Source of the DNA: Rhabditophanes sp. KR3021
Lineage: Eukaryota; Nematoda; Chromadorea; Rhabditida; Alloionematidae
Direction: 5' to 3'
Assembly (NCBI GenBank): GCA_963281155.1
Contig: CAUJLY010000006.1
Coordinates: 4,650,001-4,714,000 of the forward strand
DNA: 64,000 nt
Part shown: in pieces, positions 50,101 through 63,757 of the stretch
Layout: the number at the start of each line of letters is the position of its first letter
Position numbering within the stretch: position 1 is the stretch's first letter
The notes under the pieces: generated by a model
Told to the model about the DNA's origin: nothing
Databases searched by the model: none
The model's input: only the letters and a program-made list of their open reading frames with translations
Translations under genes and position numbers: made by a program

Positions 50101-51144
50101 AATGCATTTTTTTAAACCTTTAAATCAAAGTTTCTATTAAATAAATCTGCTTATGATTTGATACTTGAATATTTGTGACATATTAGCATGCTTAAAATCA
50201 TCATAAACAAAATGTAAAATGTTTTCGCTAATGTTTGAAAGTATTTAGAGAAAACATACCTTTGAATTAGATTCCCTTGGAAGAATTGTCTCAAATGTCG
50301 TTCTATTTCTATTGTGTCCATCGATATCTACATAAATGACTGACGCTGAGGAACCGGACGTTCCAAAGATATTAAACCCATTAATTGCTTCGAGAGCGCT
50401 TTTAACCATTCCTAAACTTGAAGCATGGATCTCGGCATCCCCAACGTTATATCTACTACCACGCTCCCACATCCCATAATCAGGTGTACGATATGTTCTT
50501 TCTATGTAAAAGACTAAATTTTGTAGAAATGCTACTTCATGTTGAGTATATATCACTTGAACTCCTGCGGCTGTCATTTGAACTAAAGCTAAGATAAATA
50601 AAGCTACTAAATCCATTTGAAGATGGCCAAAATTTGCGGCCAATGGTTTGGCAGTCTGCAAATCATACTTTGCATTTAAGGCAAATTCGGGGGAGTTTTT
50701 TTCTTTGAAGTCGTTAACTTTGTCTATTTCATTCATCCAGCAATACAAAATTCCTCGCATTGTTTTAACAGCACTTTGCTTTAAACTGGTCTGTCTTCCA
50801 CGATCATCATCAAGTCGTCTAAAATATAAAATTAATGTTAATTAAATAAGTATTTAAACATACTTGTATGCAAGACTACAGGCCCAGCATGCCAAAGCAC
50901 AATAAATTGAGTCCTTAACATATCCCACATCCTTATCCTTAGAGTACCGTGGAAAGAGACCTGTGGTAGCACTTTGATAATCCATCAAAATTTTTGAAAC
51001 TAGATGATACACATAATCAGCTTTTTCAACAATCGTTTGAGATATTCTTGGTTTGTGATCTTTGAAAGGTGTCAAATATGCCTGAGTAATCTTCCTTAAC
51101 CTGGAACTACTATTTCCTCCATTTTTATTCTGCTTTCCCTTCAT
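47175..51144 (-). CDS. phosphorylase b kinase regulatory subunit beta, one apparent frameshift
   Basis: Exons 51144-50864, 50818-50260 and 49689-47175 encode about 1,117 residues, similar to human PHKB (about 1,090). This is the regulatory beta subunit of the kinase that activates glycogen phosphorylase. The N-terminal glucoamylase-like (GH15) repeat is visible (SATTGLFPRYSKD, YGMWERGSRYNVG, ALIPTIGWPG), and the calmodulin-binding-like C-terminal half follows (SGRPSRPFGSLNT, GIVIAGQKLPQNPTL). The last residues are CHIS, a CaaX-type prenylation signal like that of vertebrate PHKB. The third exon has length 3n+1: a TTT run (AAA at 49243-49245 on the plus strand) shifts frame between NPQEF and GHHLWTNSIYL. 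Both flanks are conserved, so one inserted base explains it, probably a sequence error. C. elegans has one such gene, kpb-1. Confidence 0.93.
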
Positions 51145-52999
51145 TACCTAAATTGTAAATAAATATAGTGTTGATAACAAAATATACAATCATAGTAATC
51201 ATGATTATCGGAGGCATATTTTATAAAATAAGCTCGATGTTTTTGCTTATACATGATCTTATTACGAATCATCTTGGTGAAGAGTATCTTTCAGTTTCGA
51301 TATGTCTTTCTGTTCATTGCTACTCTCTTATTAAAAGAAGAGTATGTTTTCAAGATCATATACAATACATTAAAGACATATTATTTTGACATTATGATAA
51401 AGTTTTTTAAAAACATTAAGACTCCGATTGCAATCTATGTTATAAGGAAAAATTATTCAACATGGCAAAAATGAAAGCTTTTCCACAACATAAAGAAGAA
51501 AGTACACTGATTAGACAAAACATGAAATAAAAATTCTAAATTTATACATCAACTCATCATTACCATTCATTCATGTTTTCCTGTTCATTCTCAAGTTCTT
51601 ACATCTTTCTTTCATAAAAGTAGCTATTTTTTAAAAAATTAACTAATAAAATATTTATTTGTACAGATACTTTACTACTTGAAGAGTTTGACTCGTTATT
51701 ATAATAATAAAAGCTTATTGCCTTTACAATCATATTTTTGATATTGCAATTATGAAAAAACAAGCTTGATGACACTTTTCTTTTATCTTCTCTTAAACAT
51801 AACTTATTTACAGACAATTAATTTATAATTATGATATGTCATGTCATTCCGAATATTATCAACTAAGCAACCTCAAATTTTGAATGATCATTACTTTTCA
51901 TAGGTTGTCAATTAAAGAATTAAAATATTTTCAGTTAAGTTATTAACATTTTAATTGGTGATAAAGCCATATATTTACATACATCTATATATGTTTATAG
52001 ATATCCTCGTTCTCACTTGCTATTGCTAAACCCTTATGTCAAAGAACCATATTTTTTTAGCTTATTGTATTTGGACAGGTATAATCTTATGCCACATTGT
52101 CTTCATTACTTAATGGATGGCGTGTTTTTGGCACCAAATATATTTTAGAACGTAATTAATTTTTATTTACAAAAATCCACAATTTATTAATTTCAGACAG
52201 CGTCATTTTATTCTTAAACTGTTAGCAAACTCATTTTTCTTCCACTGACTGTCAAATTTACTTGATACTTATATAGAAAGTAGTATAATTTATACAATTG
52301 TGCCTCTCTTAATTATAAAAAGAATATTTAAAAAATATCATCAGTGGGATATATTTTGACATCATATTTTGTAAACATTTCAATGTTGTAATATATTATT
52401 GTGGTTATATTTGTTTCAGCAATATCTTGGTAAATTTATCGAAATTTGTAAAAAATGCACAAATATATTATCTGTCTTTAACAAATAGAAAACTTCTTTT
52501 CATATGATTATTTGAGATAGTCATTAAGTCAAAGAATGCAATAGTTGGAATCTCAACTTTGATATATTGTAAAACCTTTGAACCACAGATATTTCATGTA
52601 AAGCTTATTTATTACCAAAAGCTAATTACTTTTCCAAACTTGCACTCATTTTCTATATCATTTTAGATAAACATGTACTTCAAGATTATGATTTTTCTCT
52701 TAAATGTCCAATTAACAATGCCATTTGACTGTGCAGTTATAAGGCTCCAGTAGGCTTAAATTTTTATTTGATTGCTATATTCTCATCAGAATTATTTAAA
52801 CACACTTGTTTATTACTTTGTTATTCATCAATTTGCGTATGTGTCAAATTGGATATGTAAAAACACATATTTATATCACATTCATTTATTCAGTTTACTC
52901 TTAACAAATTGTGTTTGTACTTCTAACCTTCTTCCTCTCTCAGGTATGCAATAGAAGTTTACTATTATTTTGTGATAATAACTCGTCATACAACCTACT
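51145..52999. other. divergent intergenic region upstream of phosphorylase kinase beta and GPCR 1
   Basis: 1.9 kb of AT-rich sequence. ACAATTTAG on the minus strand ends 3 nt before the phosphorylase kinase ATG and looks like a leader splice acceptor. The open frames at 51168-51474 (+) and 51599-51817 (-) are not supported by domains. Confidence 0.5.
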
Positions 53000-55106
53000 A
53001 TGGCATCTGTATTTTTCCTAGCAACGATGATCCCTTTGATGGGCATGTTTAATTCAAGTGTTGAACCAGGAATGATTTTCATCAATTCAACTTTTGACCC
53101 AGTGATGGGCCTTTTGAAGGGAAGTGATTTTGAAATGAAGGATGAGATGGATTTAGGCAACGATTCAACGTTGGACAACAACAATTTAACTCGATTTACG
53201 CTTCTCGGACCCAATAACAGCACCAAGTACATGACCTTAGAAGAAATCGAGGGCTATGAAATACACCGACGCACTTACATGATTCTCATTCCTTTCCTAA
53301 TGCTCCTTCTTCTTGTTGCGGTAGCTGGAAACATACTTATTTTGGGTTCATGTCCATTCTTAACTCGACCAGTAACTCCTTATTTGAAATTGTGTGTATC
53401 GTTGTCTGCAGCTGATTTGGTAGCTACAATACTTATTATAAAAGGTAAGTATGTTTTTACTAACTTTTAATTAACCTTCGTACTTCAGGTCTTATTATCA
53501 ATAGCTTCTTACCTGGTGTTTTGAACATTCCTATAACTCTCAAATGTTTGACAATTACACTAGAAGTCTTTAGAATCTCTGGAATGTTTACTTCTGTTTT
53601 ACACCTTTTGGCATTGTCTATAAATCAGTTTATTGGCATTCTCTACCCAATCCATTATAGAGTAAGTTTCAATTTAAAATTATTATGCTTAATATTTGTT
53701 ATCAATCTTTATAGTGGATGGTAACCAACAAGAGAACAACATGGACTTTAATTGTCTTATGGGTTTTGCCTTTGATTTTAATTTCTTCCTCCTTCATGAT
53801 ATCGTCATTTCTGAGTGAAAGTAAAGAAGAATGCACTTACGTCTTTTATTCAGATGTCAGATTCAGAAGCATGATTTTCGTTCTTTTCTCTGTCCCACTC
53901 ATAATAACTTTCATTATTTACTCCGTCATCTTGCGATTTTTATTGAAGGCCAGAAGCAATTTTACGAATTCAGACGGGTATGTTTTTGATTAAAAATGTT
54001 TTTAAATATACTTGTTAGTACTGAGGAACCGATGATTTCCAAAAACCGTGTTGACAACAAACTGAAAGTTGTTACAACAACATTACTTATTTTGAGTACC
54101 TTTACGTTCTCTTGGGGTATATGCGTTGTTTATTTTTTGATGGTATGCAGACAAGGATGTGTTTTTATTTATCTTGAAACAATCAGCCATCATACTGCCT
54201 TTATCATGAATACTGTCATAAACACCTTGGCAAGTAACATAGATATTATCGTTAATAAAAGTTTTATTTTAGGTAGCAGCTAAATTGGCTATTAATCCCT
54301 TGATTTACGCCCTCCGTATTAGTCACTTCCGCCATTCAATTGATCGTTCTTTGACGGCCTTGTGTGAATGGGATGCTACAGGGTGGATGTCCATTTATAA
54401 AGATACACTTCCCACAGATACTTACGTTTCTTATACAAGAGCAATTAATAGAAAGACTACTGCTATCCGTGGTGTGCGTGAACAACTTTTGATTGAAAAA
54501 GATGGGGAAGACGATGATAGTGCTGTTATTGAAATTAGCCGCAACAAACGTAACGGGCATACAAGAATTACTGCCAAAGCAACAGAAAAAGAACCACTTG
54601 TAATTATTAACGAACCAAATGCCAAAGGTTGTGATCTAGAAAATGAAAAGGAGAAAAAAATAACATACATTGACGAAAATGTAGAGGAAGAACATAAAGG
54701 AGAAGAGATTATGGAGCCTGATCAAAAACCGGAACAAATTAATGAAGTTAAAGGTGAGCGAAAGAATGATTCAAAGATAGTTTCAGATGTTGCTAATGGC
54801 CAAGAATTAAAATATGACAACGATGAATCTGATTCTGCCATTGAACAAGAATTTGAGTCTAAAGCGAATTCAGAACAAGATGACTCCAAAATTAGCTCTG
54901 AATATGAATTTAAAAAACATTCAGAGGAAGATGAATCTAAAAACAGTTCTATTTCTAAAGAAGACTCTGATTTAGAAAAATATAAAATCAATTTTGTCAC
55001 AGAAAGAATCATTTCAATTGAAAAAACGACTTGTAGTGTAGAATCTGAAAAGGATTCCGAACTAAAAACTGAGCTCATTCTTTGTGGAGGAGAACTTTTA
55101 GAATAA
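53000..55106 (+). CDS. class A (rhodopsin-like) GPCR with long acidic tail, orphan
   Basis: Exons 53000-53444, 53489-53661, 53715-53977, 54019-54229 and 54273-55106 join to 641 residues. Seven membrane spans can be placed: TM1 with AGNILILG, TM2 with LSAADLVA, TM3, TM4 (TTWTLIVLWVLPLIL), TM5, TM6 (LLILSTFTFSWGICVVYF) and TM7 with N372PLIYALR. The D/ERY motif after TM3 is replaced by NQF (194-196, INQFIGILYPIHY). The extracellular N-terminus is long (about 92 residues) with several N-x-S/T sites. The cytoplasmic tail of about 260 residues is rich in E, K, S and D. NPLIYALR resembles melanocortin/cannabinoid-type receptors, but the ligand is unknown. Intron 4 appears to use a GC donor (TTG|GCAAGT). 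It converges with a second, related GPCR gene. Confidence 0.85.
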
Positions 55107-55976
55107 AATAACAGAATAGTCAAAGATGTGATGTAATTATCTAAAATTAAACAATCTTCATGTCACCCTTAAACAATGCCATTATCTTCTGATATCACTT
55201 ATTTACTCATATACATTTACAAAAATTGATACATTATCCACTATAATTATTTCATCAAGGTCAAAGGGATAAATTGTTGGGATTATCTTCTACCGGATTT
55301 ACCTCCTATTATAACTCATTTCTTAATTTCCCTTGATTGACAAGCATATTATTACTATTTATCTTTTTATAAATTATTTGTCATACGAATTTTAAAATGT
55401 TTTTCTTTACAATCTATCTTCAAGAATTTAATTCAGCAATCATTTCGGGCAAAATAGGAATATTAATTGTTATAAAAATACGCAGATTTAAAAAGTGCAG
55501 AATACTTAGCTGGTGATTTGTCCCTAAATGTTAGACTCTACTTTCAGAAAAATTCAGAAAAGTACATGCGCCTTATTTAAAGCATTCACGTTATTTTTGT
55601 AGTTCTTTACGAAGTCATTAAGAATTTATTTAAGCATTAATTTAAGTTGATAATTTAGAAGGTTTATTATTATGAAATCACAAATACATAAAATTATAAC
55701 TTTTAAATTATCCAGAATAAATTACTCCGTACAACAAGCAGGGGCATACTAAGAAAATAGAAATTTTGCAAATACAAATGAAATATCAAATATAAACTAT
55801 GAAATAAAAGGATAATTATGCACATTCGGAAGTTACGAAAAATAGATAATTAAGTACTGGTACCAAATGAATTTTGCCTTTTAGAGATCGCGTAATTGAA
55901 TAGGATTAATTGATAATTTGGTCATTGATAATTAATTGATAATAATTAAGCAATACGATGGAGAATATTAATACAG
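55107..55976. other. convergent 3' region between the two GPCR genes
   Basis: 870 nt between converging stops. It contains three copies of ATTGATAATT-like sequence around 55909-55947 and otherwise no coding frame or clear element. Confidence 0.5.
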
Positions 55977-57719
55977 TTAAGATTGTGAATTGTCTATATT
56001 TGTCTTAAAAGAACTTTTTCTATTGATGAAGACTTTTTTATCATTTGTTACTATAGTGGAACTGGGATGAATTGGCAGCAGACTTTGTTGCTCTGGAGTT
56101 GAAGTAACATATCTCACAGACTTTGTATTAAACGATGAGTTTATTCCAACTTGCCTCATTCTTTCAAGAACAATTCGTTTGCTGGAATTCATTGATCTTC
56201 TCTCTTTTGTTTCTGATAAATACTTGTTGAAAGCTTGTGGTACTTCAATCTTTAAATGAGAAACAACATGGGATATAGTTGAGGATAGTTGCATGAAACA
56301 TCCAAATTGCATATCGAACCTCCACTAAACGGCTTGCATAAATAAAAGCATCGGCTATGAATTTTAGGACATTCAAAAACTGAGCTCCTACGCTAACATA
56401 AAAAGTTGCCTCAAAAGGTAAAGCAACGGGGCAATTTTGACAGAACAAGACATATTGAAAGAGTGTAGGCAACCATCCTGAAAAATTACAAATATTAACT
56501 CATTATGGGTTGGTTAAGAACATACCAACGATCGCAGATCCAGCGAGCAGCATAATAGTTACCAAAAGACGTTTGCTGTTCTTCCTTTTGTTACAATTTG
56601 AACCAAATTTGGTTAAAACTGGATCCTTGGAAAGTTTGTTCATATGCCAAAGAATGTGAAAATAGAGGAATGCTATAATCACAACAAACAGAACGAACGG
56701 CGTAACTATTACCCATCTTACGGAAACTTCTTCTGTAATTAAAATAATCATTATTTGTAGCCATAAACTTTTTTTGTTGCAAATAACATATTCACTATTT
56801 TACATTTGTCAATATTAATTATTGATGAAAATGAGTAAAGGAAGTAATTATTATTAAATTAAGCAACATTTGATCGTAAATGTTAATAAGTCTGTAAAAA
56901 ATGTTACATTTAAAGTAAACGCAACCACAAGATAGCTCTTAATGAATGCGTCTATTTTTATCTGTCTTTTGTTTAATTGCAACATTCTATCATATATTAT
57001 TAACATCTCAAGCAAATATAATGAATGGCTAAGTATATATCAAAGTTTAGTAATACAGTATAATATACGATTTTGTTAACACTTACTGAATATACTATTT
57101 CCTTTACATCCATTACGCGTAAAGAATGCAAAAGGTTTGTCTGCTTGGAAACCAATCCCTGGCATCACGGAAAAAAGTGTCAACATTCCCATGATTGGAA
57201 ACAAATACGCTATTAAAATAGCAAATTTGACAGTTTTGGAAGTTATGGCATATCTGTTTAAAGGATAAACAATACCAATGTAATGATTCAAAGCAAGAAC
57301 TAGCAAATTAAATACTGAAGCGAAGAAAGTCGCGATTTTGAAGCATTCCAACACCAAAACAAAGCAATTTGAAATTAAATCTGCTTGACCAGTGATACTT
57401 GGAATTATTACATTCACCAAAAGACTTAAGATATAAAAAAAAGCACTTGCAGCATCTGAAGCTGTTAAACTCAGGCATAATCTTAAGTTTACAGTCAATG
57501 GTCTTCTCAAAAAAAATGAACACTGGAATGAATAATATTAGATTGATTATGTTATTTTAACAAACATACGATCATAAGGTAAACATTCACAATAAATGCA
57601 ATTGTAGCCATGAAAATTATTAGCAAAGACGCTTTGATCATTATTGACTGGATATCATCGGCTTTTTCCACATTTACCAATGCCTTGGAGAAATTTGCAA
57701 CTCCTGTATTGTTATTCAT
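55977..57719 (-). CDS. class A GPCR, orphan, divergent motifs
   Basis: Exons 57719-57570, 57522-57087, 56732-56526, 56477-56320 and 56249-55977 join in phase to 407 residues with seven membrane spans. TM2 has [14 protein letters not shown]3 ends in [16 protein letters not shown], so NHY (129-131) stands where D/ERY is usual. TM6 has [12 protein letters not shown]7 reads [12 protein letters not shown] with D307 and Y311, so the NPxxY Asn-Pro is DA. The third intracellular loop is basic ([10 protein letters not shown]), and the tail is about 90 residues. TM2 and TM3 resemble the neighbouring receptor ([12 protein letters not shown] versus YLKLCVSLSAAD), so the pair may be old duplicates facing each other. 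The last intron uses an unusual GTTCGA donor; without it the frame ends just after helix 8. Confidence 0.8.
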
Positions 57720-60700
57720 CTTTGCAATATTAACAAATACTTCTCATTTGTCTCATTAAAGACCTAAAATGAGAAATATAAGATGAAACGTCATTAAAAG
57801 CAGTAGCAACTTTGATGATTGCAGTAATCTATAATATTCGTAAATAATACATACGTATTATGTTTATATTTCCTACTTTAAAAATCAACTTAAGAAAGTC
57901 GTTAAGAAAATTTTATGAAAAGCTTTCTTAAATTTATAAATGTGCCAAAGAGTATAAAGTAGCTATTTGATAGTAATTATTAGAACTAAATGAAAAGGCA
58001 TGATTATTTTTGGATGTATTTTTTTTGGCAGGGTGGAGTTAAACCTACTGGTTCCAAAAAAGTAAATTCGGGGTAATGTATCAAAAATTAAAGTGAGTTA
58101 AAATAAAAAGCAACTTATTTTTTATTTGAAATTTTTTGAAATTTAAGATAAGAGAGTGCACAATACAGACCACCAACAAAAATATAAATAAATACACATA
58201 TATGTTTCATATTGAATAAGATGGATCTAATAAGGGGTGAAAAACCAAATTCCTCGAGTAAAATATAATTTAAAAAGTTGCAGAGAGATTTGTTAAAACA
58301 TACTGCTTATGTCTTAAATAACTTTAGTTGTCCCAAATTGGTGGGTTTGGACTATTTAAGAAACATTGGAAAACGAACCATTCTATTATTTAATTAAAAG
58401 TAAAGATTACATTTGAATAATAAAAAGCCTAATTTCAGTTAATTTAAATACATATGCTTTAAGAAATCAACAAAAAATGATGAAACTAAATTCTTCTTTT
58501 AACTAATAATTGAAAGACAAATAAATGGCATCTTAGATTCACAAATTGATGTTACTTTCTACATAGATGCTTTCAACTTGGGAGGTCTTTTTAATAGATG
58601 TACAGCCAATTTTGAGAAAAATTGCCTTTAAGTTTGTGCACAAGATCACATATATATACTGGTGTAGTCATAGGAATTATGTGCTTCGATATAAACACTA
58701 CTCATTTATTTAAATTGCTTATATGCCGTTATAAATTTTTTGTTAATTAATCCCTTTGACTACGACTCTATTTGTCGTAAATAAAAGTTATGGCCAACGC
58801 AATTTACTTTTATGCAAAAATCATTTAAATAATGATATATAATTTCCTTATTACGCAAAGTAGGACATATCCAATTTAATAATTATTTAATTACGAACGT
58901 GCCAAATCCTAATGTACTTATCACCCATTCTTATTAAAAGGTTAATTTAAAATAATGGAAAACCGTCAATTTAGGCAAAACCCCCTCTAATTATACACAT
59001 TTATTTTTTCCAATGACCACACGCTAATTAATACATATGTGAACACAGTATTTAGCAAAAAAGAAATTGTGAACTTTTACAAAGTACTATTATTTTAATA
59101 TAATAGCCTAACAAATGCTTTTCGGAATGAATGTAGAAATAAAAGGGTTACATTAGTGAAAGGATACATACAAAATGCTTATCGTGAAGAAATAACTATT
59201 TGTAAAAACATAAAAAAATGATTGGAAATAACAATTCGAAACTATTAAAAATATTATGAATCCAAGATTTAGACTTTTATGACTAAAATATGCTCAGAAA
59301 GCACATATAAAGTCACCTTCCTGAATATTAAAAGCGATGAACTTTAACGAATGAATAATTATTATCATGAAAATCGAAGAAGTATTTGAAAAATACAAAA
59401 GCGCATGTTTGTAAATTTGTTTTGATTGATAAAAAGGTCTAATACAAATATTTAAAAGCGGAGTGATTTATTACTATATACTACTACCTTAATGTGTAAG
59501 AAACATTTTTACGATTAGCTAATAAAACAAAAAACTATGATGAGCTTTATGAATTAATAATAAATGGCTAATTCATAATAAACTCTTAATCTACTTATCT
59601 CAAAGAACTGTTTTATTTTTGTGTAAAAGATTAATATAACAGCAGTAGGACTTAATATTCTAGTGCATATTACTAAGTTTCTGTCACAAGTGATATATTA
59701 GCACTAGTGGAAGTATAATATTTTTATATTAACTTAATAATACAAATATCATTTATTTTGGTAAATATTTTGTGAATATCAAATCTACATATCGCAAAAA
59801 GTTACGTAAACAATTCAAGTAAAAGACATCATATTCGAATTAACGGTAATGAAAATTTTAAAGCATTGCAGCTTGCTTTAGCTATCCTAAAAACATGTAT
59901 TTTCAAGCTATTTAATAAATTAGCTTAAAAAACAATTTTTATTTAGATGACAAAATCAAAATATAGCAAATACTACAAAATTTTATCCTTTGAATTAGTA
60001 TGTAATCAAAGACAGAAGAAGATTCTTAAAAACATTGTTTCTTGAAGGAATTAAATTAGCAAATCATTTGATGTTTCCTAAGATAGTGCAGGTTTGAATA
60101 ATTCAAAGGCTTTGTTACAATATTATTGCTTGTGTTTTGTGACTCCCCAACTTCTTTTTTTAAATATTATGAGTTGGGACAATGGTGGTGTCACAGGCGT
60201 AAGTATTAAATTTCAGATAATTTTGCTTAAAATCAAATACTTTATTTTCCCATCATATTAAATATGATCTCTATAACTGTTATCAATGCATAAAACAAGG
60301 AGGTAAATATTTTATAAATTTTTGTATGCTGACTAATTTTATCTTGTTTTCTATCATTTTTACAATTAATAATAAACATCTGTGTATTTCGGATCACTAA
60401 TTTTTTGTACCTTAAGTTCGCAATTGCTTTAAGTGTTGAAATTAAAAGGGCATATTAGAATGAAGGTTAACACAATATAATTTATGAAAGTAGAAGACAG
60501 CACGCACTCATTAAAACATAAGATTGAATTTGTAAAAACTGACAAATGTAAATGCATCCAAAAACTTTGAAGAAGTAATATGTCAATAACTTATCCTTAT
60601 CTTTATTTATTATATCTTTCAAACATAACCAATAAATGATGTGGGCCTCATACTTCAACAAATGAAACTTTTAAAAGTATCTCATGTATTTGCAATAATA

Positions 60701-62467
60701 TGAAAAACATTTAAAAATGACTTATCATTCAAGTAAAAAACATTAGGCAGATACTTTTTTGATTGATGATTGAATTTAGAATGCGTGAAAGCATGAATCA
60801 TTTATATTAAAAATTAAAATATTAATTTTAGAGTAAATATTAAAAACAAAAATACAAATATTATTACCAAATATGGAAAGCAATAAATAAGGCACATTTA
60901 TTTTGTAAAATTTTCTTATCAAAATAAGTTTATTTCCAAAATAACAGAACAAATTATGACATTGTGTTATAATTTAATTTGATAATCTTTCCAGGAAGTT
61001 GATTTGAATTTTTAATAATACGAATTTTGTGATTTTAAATATCTTTTGATAACAATAAATAACAAAACACAGGATATTTGATAAATAATTTATAAAAAAA
61101 GACAAAATAACATTTTTGGACTAAATTTGTATATAGATCAAATGGACAAGTGTATAAATAACTATAAATGTCATTTTGGAAGTGAAATGTTCCTAGATTT
61201 ATACACATACGTATAAATCCTTTCAGACAATTTAGACATTAGACGTATATGTGTATAATCTAAAAATACTAAATTTGAGTTTCCAATAAAAGCACGATTA
61301 TACCAATTTTAATGTTGAAGAATGTTCATTTTCACTTTTATTTTCATGTAATTTTTTGTAAAGTAGTAGAATGTTGTATTAAAAGCCATAGTTCTTGTTT
61401 GTAGTATTCTAAATTATACTTATCATATTAGTTACTTAAAAGATTATTTTGATAAAACACTACATCTTCCAGTTAAAGTAAAAACATATGTAATGAAATG
61501 TATTATGTTGATATTAGTGGTGTTCGTTGTGGATAATTTAAAATAATGAACCAGTACTATTGTGATTTTTTTAATTTCTTACATGAGTATCAAAACGTAC
61601 TGTACAAAAATGTAGAAAAACTATTTGAGTATTATTAAATGGATCTATTACTGTTTTTGTTATTACAATTAAACTGCTTAGCTTTCGAATTAATTTGGTA
61701 TATAAAGTAATTGAACTGAATATTGGAGTACTTGTATCCGATGAGAAGCAAATAAGAAATTTCCTTCCTCTTGATGAAACGGATTTGACGAGACAATTTT
61801 CTAAAACCATCATAAGTACCTAAATGCCCATGTATATTTATTTATATTTAATGTCAAAATACAAGTATATTAGTAAAAAATTTGCTCTGAGGTTAAATTA
61901 TTTTTGTATAAAACGCCATTAACCCTGTTCTTTTTTCTTTTGACGACTTAATTTTTTATTATGTAAGTGAGTAAAAGAAAAACATAAAATGCATTTAATA
62001 GTAAAAAATTGTACGAGTGGGCACTTCGTTTAAACGTTGTAGCATTTATAAAGGATGCTACTAAAAAATTCATACTTTGCAAAATAGATAAAAAATATTT
62101 AGTAGACATTATTACAAATGTTAAATACATCTCAAACATATATTGCCAAATCAACAAATTAAGCAATCCCTTCTACATTACTCAATTATTAACCCTCCTC
62201 GACAAATGGTCTTATCAGAAAAATAATGTACTATGGCTTTCTTTTGTTTAATTATTATACACGCCATCATTTCTAAATATTATCATTAAGTAAGAGCCAA
62301 ATTGTTGCTTGTAATTCATCCTAACAAGATTAGCAAAAATTACTTAAAAAGATAGTACTCGTTAAGTTTTATCATTCACCATTACTTGAACATATTTCTA
62401 TTTTATATTTTCATCAGCATTGTATTTAAATAAATAGTCTAAACTACTCAAATTAATTCAACAAAAG
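57720..62467. other. gene-poor interval with isolated unsupported open frames
   Basis: 4.7 kb of AT-rich sequence. At 61571-61813 a minus-strand frame (80 codons, SSRGRKFLICFSSDTSTPIF) has protein-like composition, with TTTAG ahead of it and a GTAAGA donor-like end. At 62009-62251 a plus-strand frame (LRLNVVAFIKDATKKFILC) is similar. Neither has a recognised domain or partner exon, so both are left uncalled. They may be remnants of genes or mobile elements. Confidence 0.45.
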
Positions 62468-63669
62468 ATGATACGCTATGATAAGGATAAAGAAAGGTAA
62501 CACAACACACATGATTTTTCGATTAACTGTAAATATCTGCATTTAATCTAAATTTAATTAGCATTATTATTATTAACGTGCATATTAATTTGTTTTTTCA
62601 CTTTCAGCGGAGAAACATTATTAGTTACATTAAGAATTGCAATCAAAAACCCACTCACATTTCCCTTTAGGTTGATTGGTGATAAAGCGAATGGAGTGTT
62701 TGTAACATGTGTTTCGGATGATGTAAGTTAAATCAAGAGCCATTATTGTGCACTTTCACTTCGAACTTTAAGTTGACAAATATTATTAGCTCAAATTATT
62801 ATTTTAGACATGTTTATTAAAGAATGGCGACATATTGCTTAGTTGTAATGAGCTGAAATTAAGAGGTTTGTCGTGTAATCAAGTCCTTTGTGCAATGAAA
62901 TATTTTTTGAACCAAAACAACGGTTTTAGTTGTATTAAGTTATGGAGAAACAATGATTGTTTTTTCCAAAATAAAATTAGAAGGCATTGGACCGTTAATG
63001 AAGGGATGAATTTAATTAACACTCAATTTGTTATTGAAAATGATATTCTAAATAAAATTGATACCCGTACTTCATCGAATGGCCCTATATGCACATTGGT
63101 CATTAAAAATAAAGAAATTAGTGATGCCAATGATATAAAGATACCCAACAACACCAAGAATTATATGGCAATTTTTGATGAGGCCAAGCAAAAGACTACG
63201 ACTCGCATGGAACCTAAAAAGTAATACTTTTCTACCCTTAGCTATTAATTATTACTTTTAAACGCTTAGGCAATACTTGAACGACATTGTAAAGAAAACT
63301 CACAACCCACATCAAAACTTGTGGATATGTCCTACATGTAAGTATCCGGTCCGGATGGTAAGTGATTATCTTATATGAGATAGAATGCCCACAAACATGT
63401 AGGATAATTTAATTCTCAAATATTGATATCATTCGATTTATCCCATTGTTTGAATTAGTATCAAATGGGCTCTGATTACAATTATTTGACATAACTTTTT
63501 TTAGAGAAGATTACATTCAATGAAGCACGAATGGATTTCAAATGCAAAAAGATTATTCCCACGCTCAACTTCTAACTTTTTTGAGTTACAGCATTTTGAT
63601 GACGAAGAAATTGAGGAAGATAACTTATTTCATGAAACAAGCTTCCAAGACTACTCTTGTTTAATATAA
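62468..63669 (+). CDS. PDZ-domain protein with C-terminal CxxC/HxxxH motif
   Basis: Exons 62468-62496, 62608-62722, 62808-63220, 63270-63357 and 63505-63669 join in phase to 269 residues. Residues about 12-85 look like one PDZ domain: LLVTLRIAI, FRLIGDKANGVFVTCV, then LLKNGDILLSCNELKLRGLS and a following helix. PDZ domains bind C-terminal peptides, but here the carboxylate-binding GLGF loop reads PFRLI, so ligand choice is unclear. A basic middle is followed by C206-P-T-C209 and H219-x3-H223, a possible small zinc site with C-x2-C-x9-H-x3-H spacing, shorter than a classic C2H2 finger. The tail is acidic (DDEEIEEDN). There is no signal peptide or membrane span, so the protein is probably intracellular. 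No specific orthologue recognised. Confidence 0.72.
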
Positions 63670-63757
63670 TTTATTTAAAGATTGTTATCACTTAACATAT
63701 TTTTCAGAATATTTAATAATTTCATTTTTCTAACTTCTATACTATTGGAAATACAAA

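Noticed and set aside
54336..55123. Minus-strand serine-rich frames opposite GPCR 1
   Set aside because: They mirror the E/K/D-rich tail of the receptor (GAA/AAA read backwards as TTC/TTT) and carry no independent evidence.
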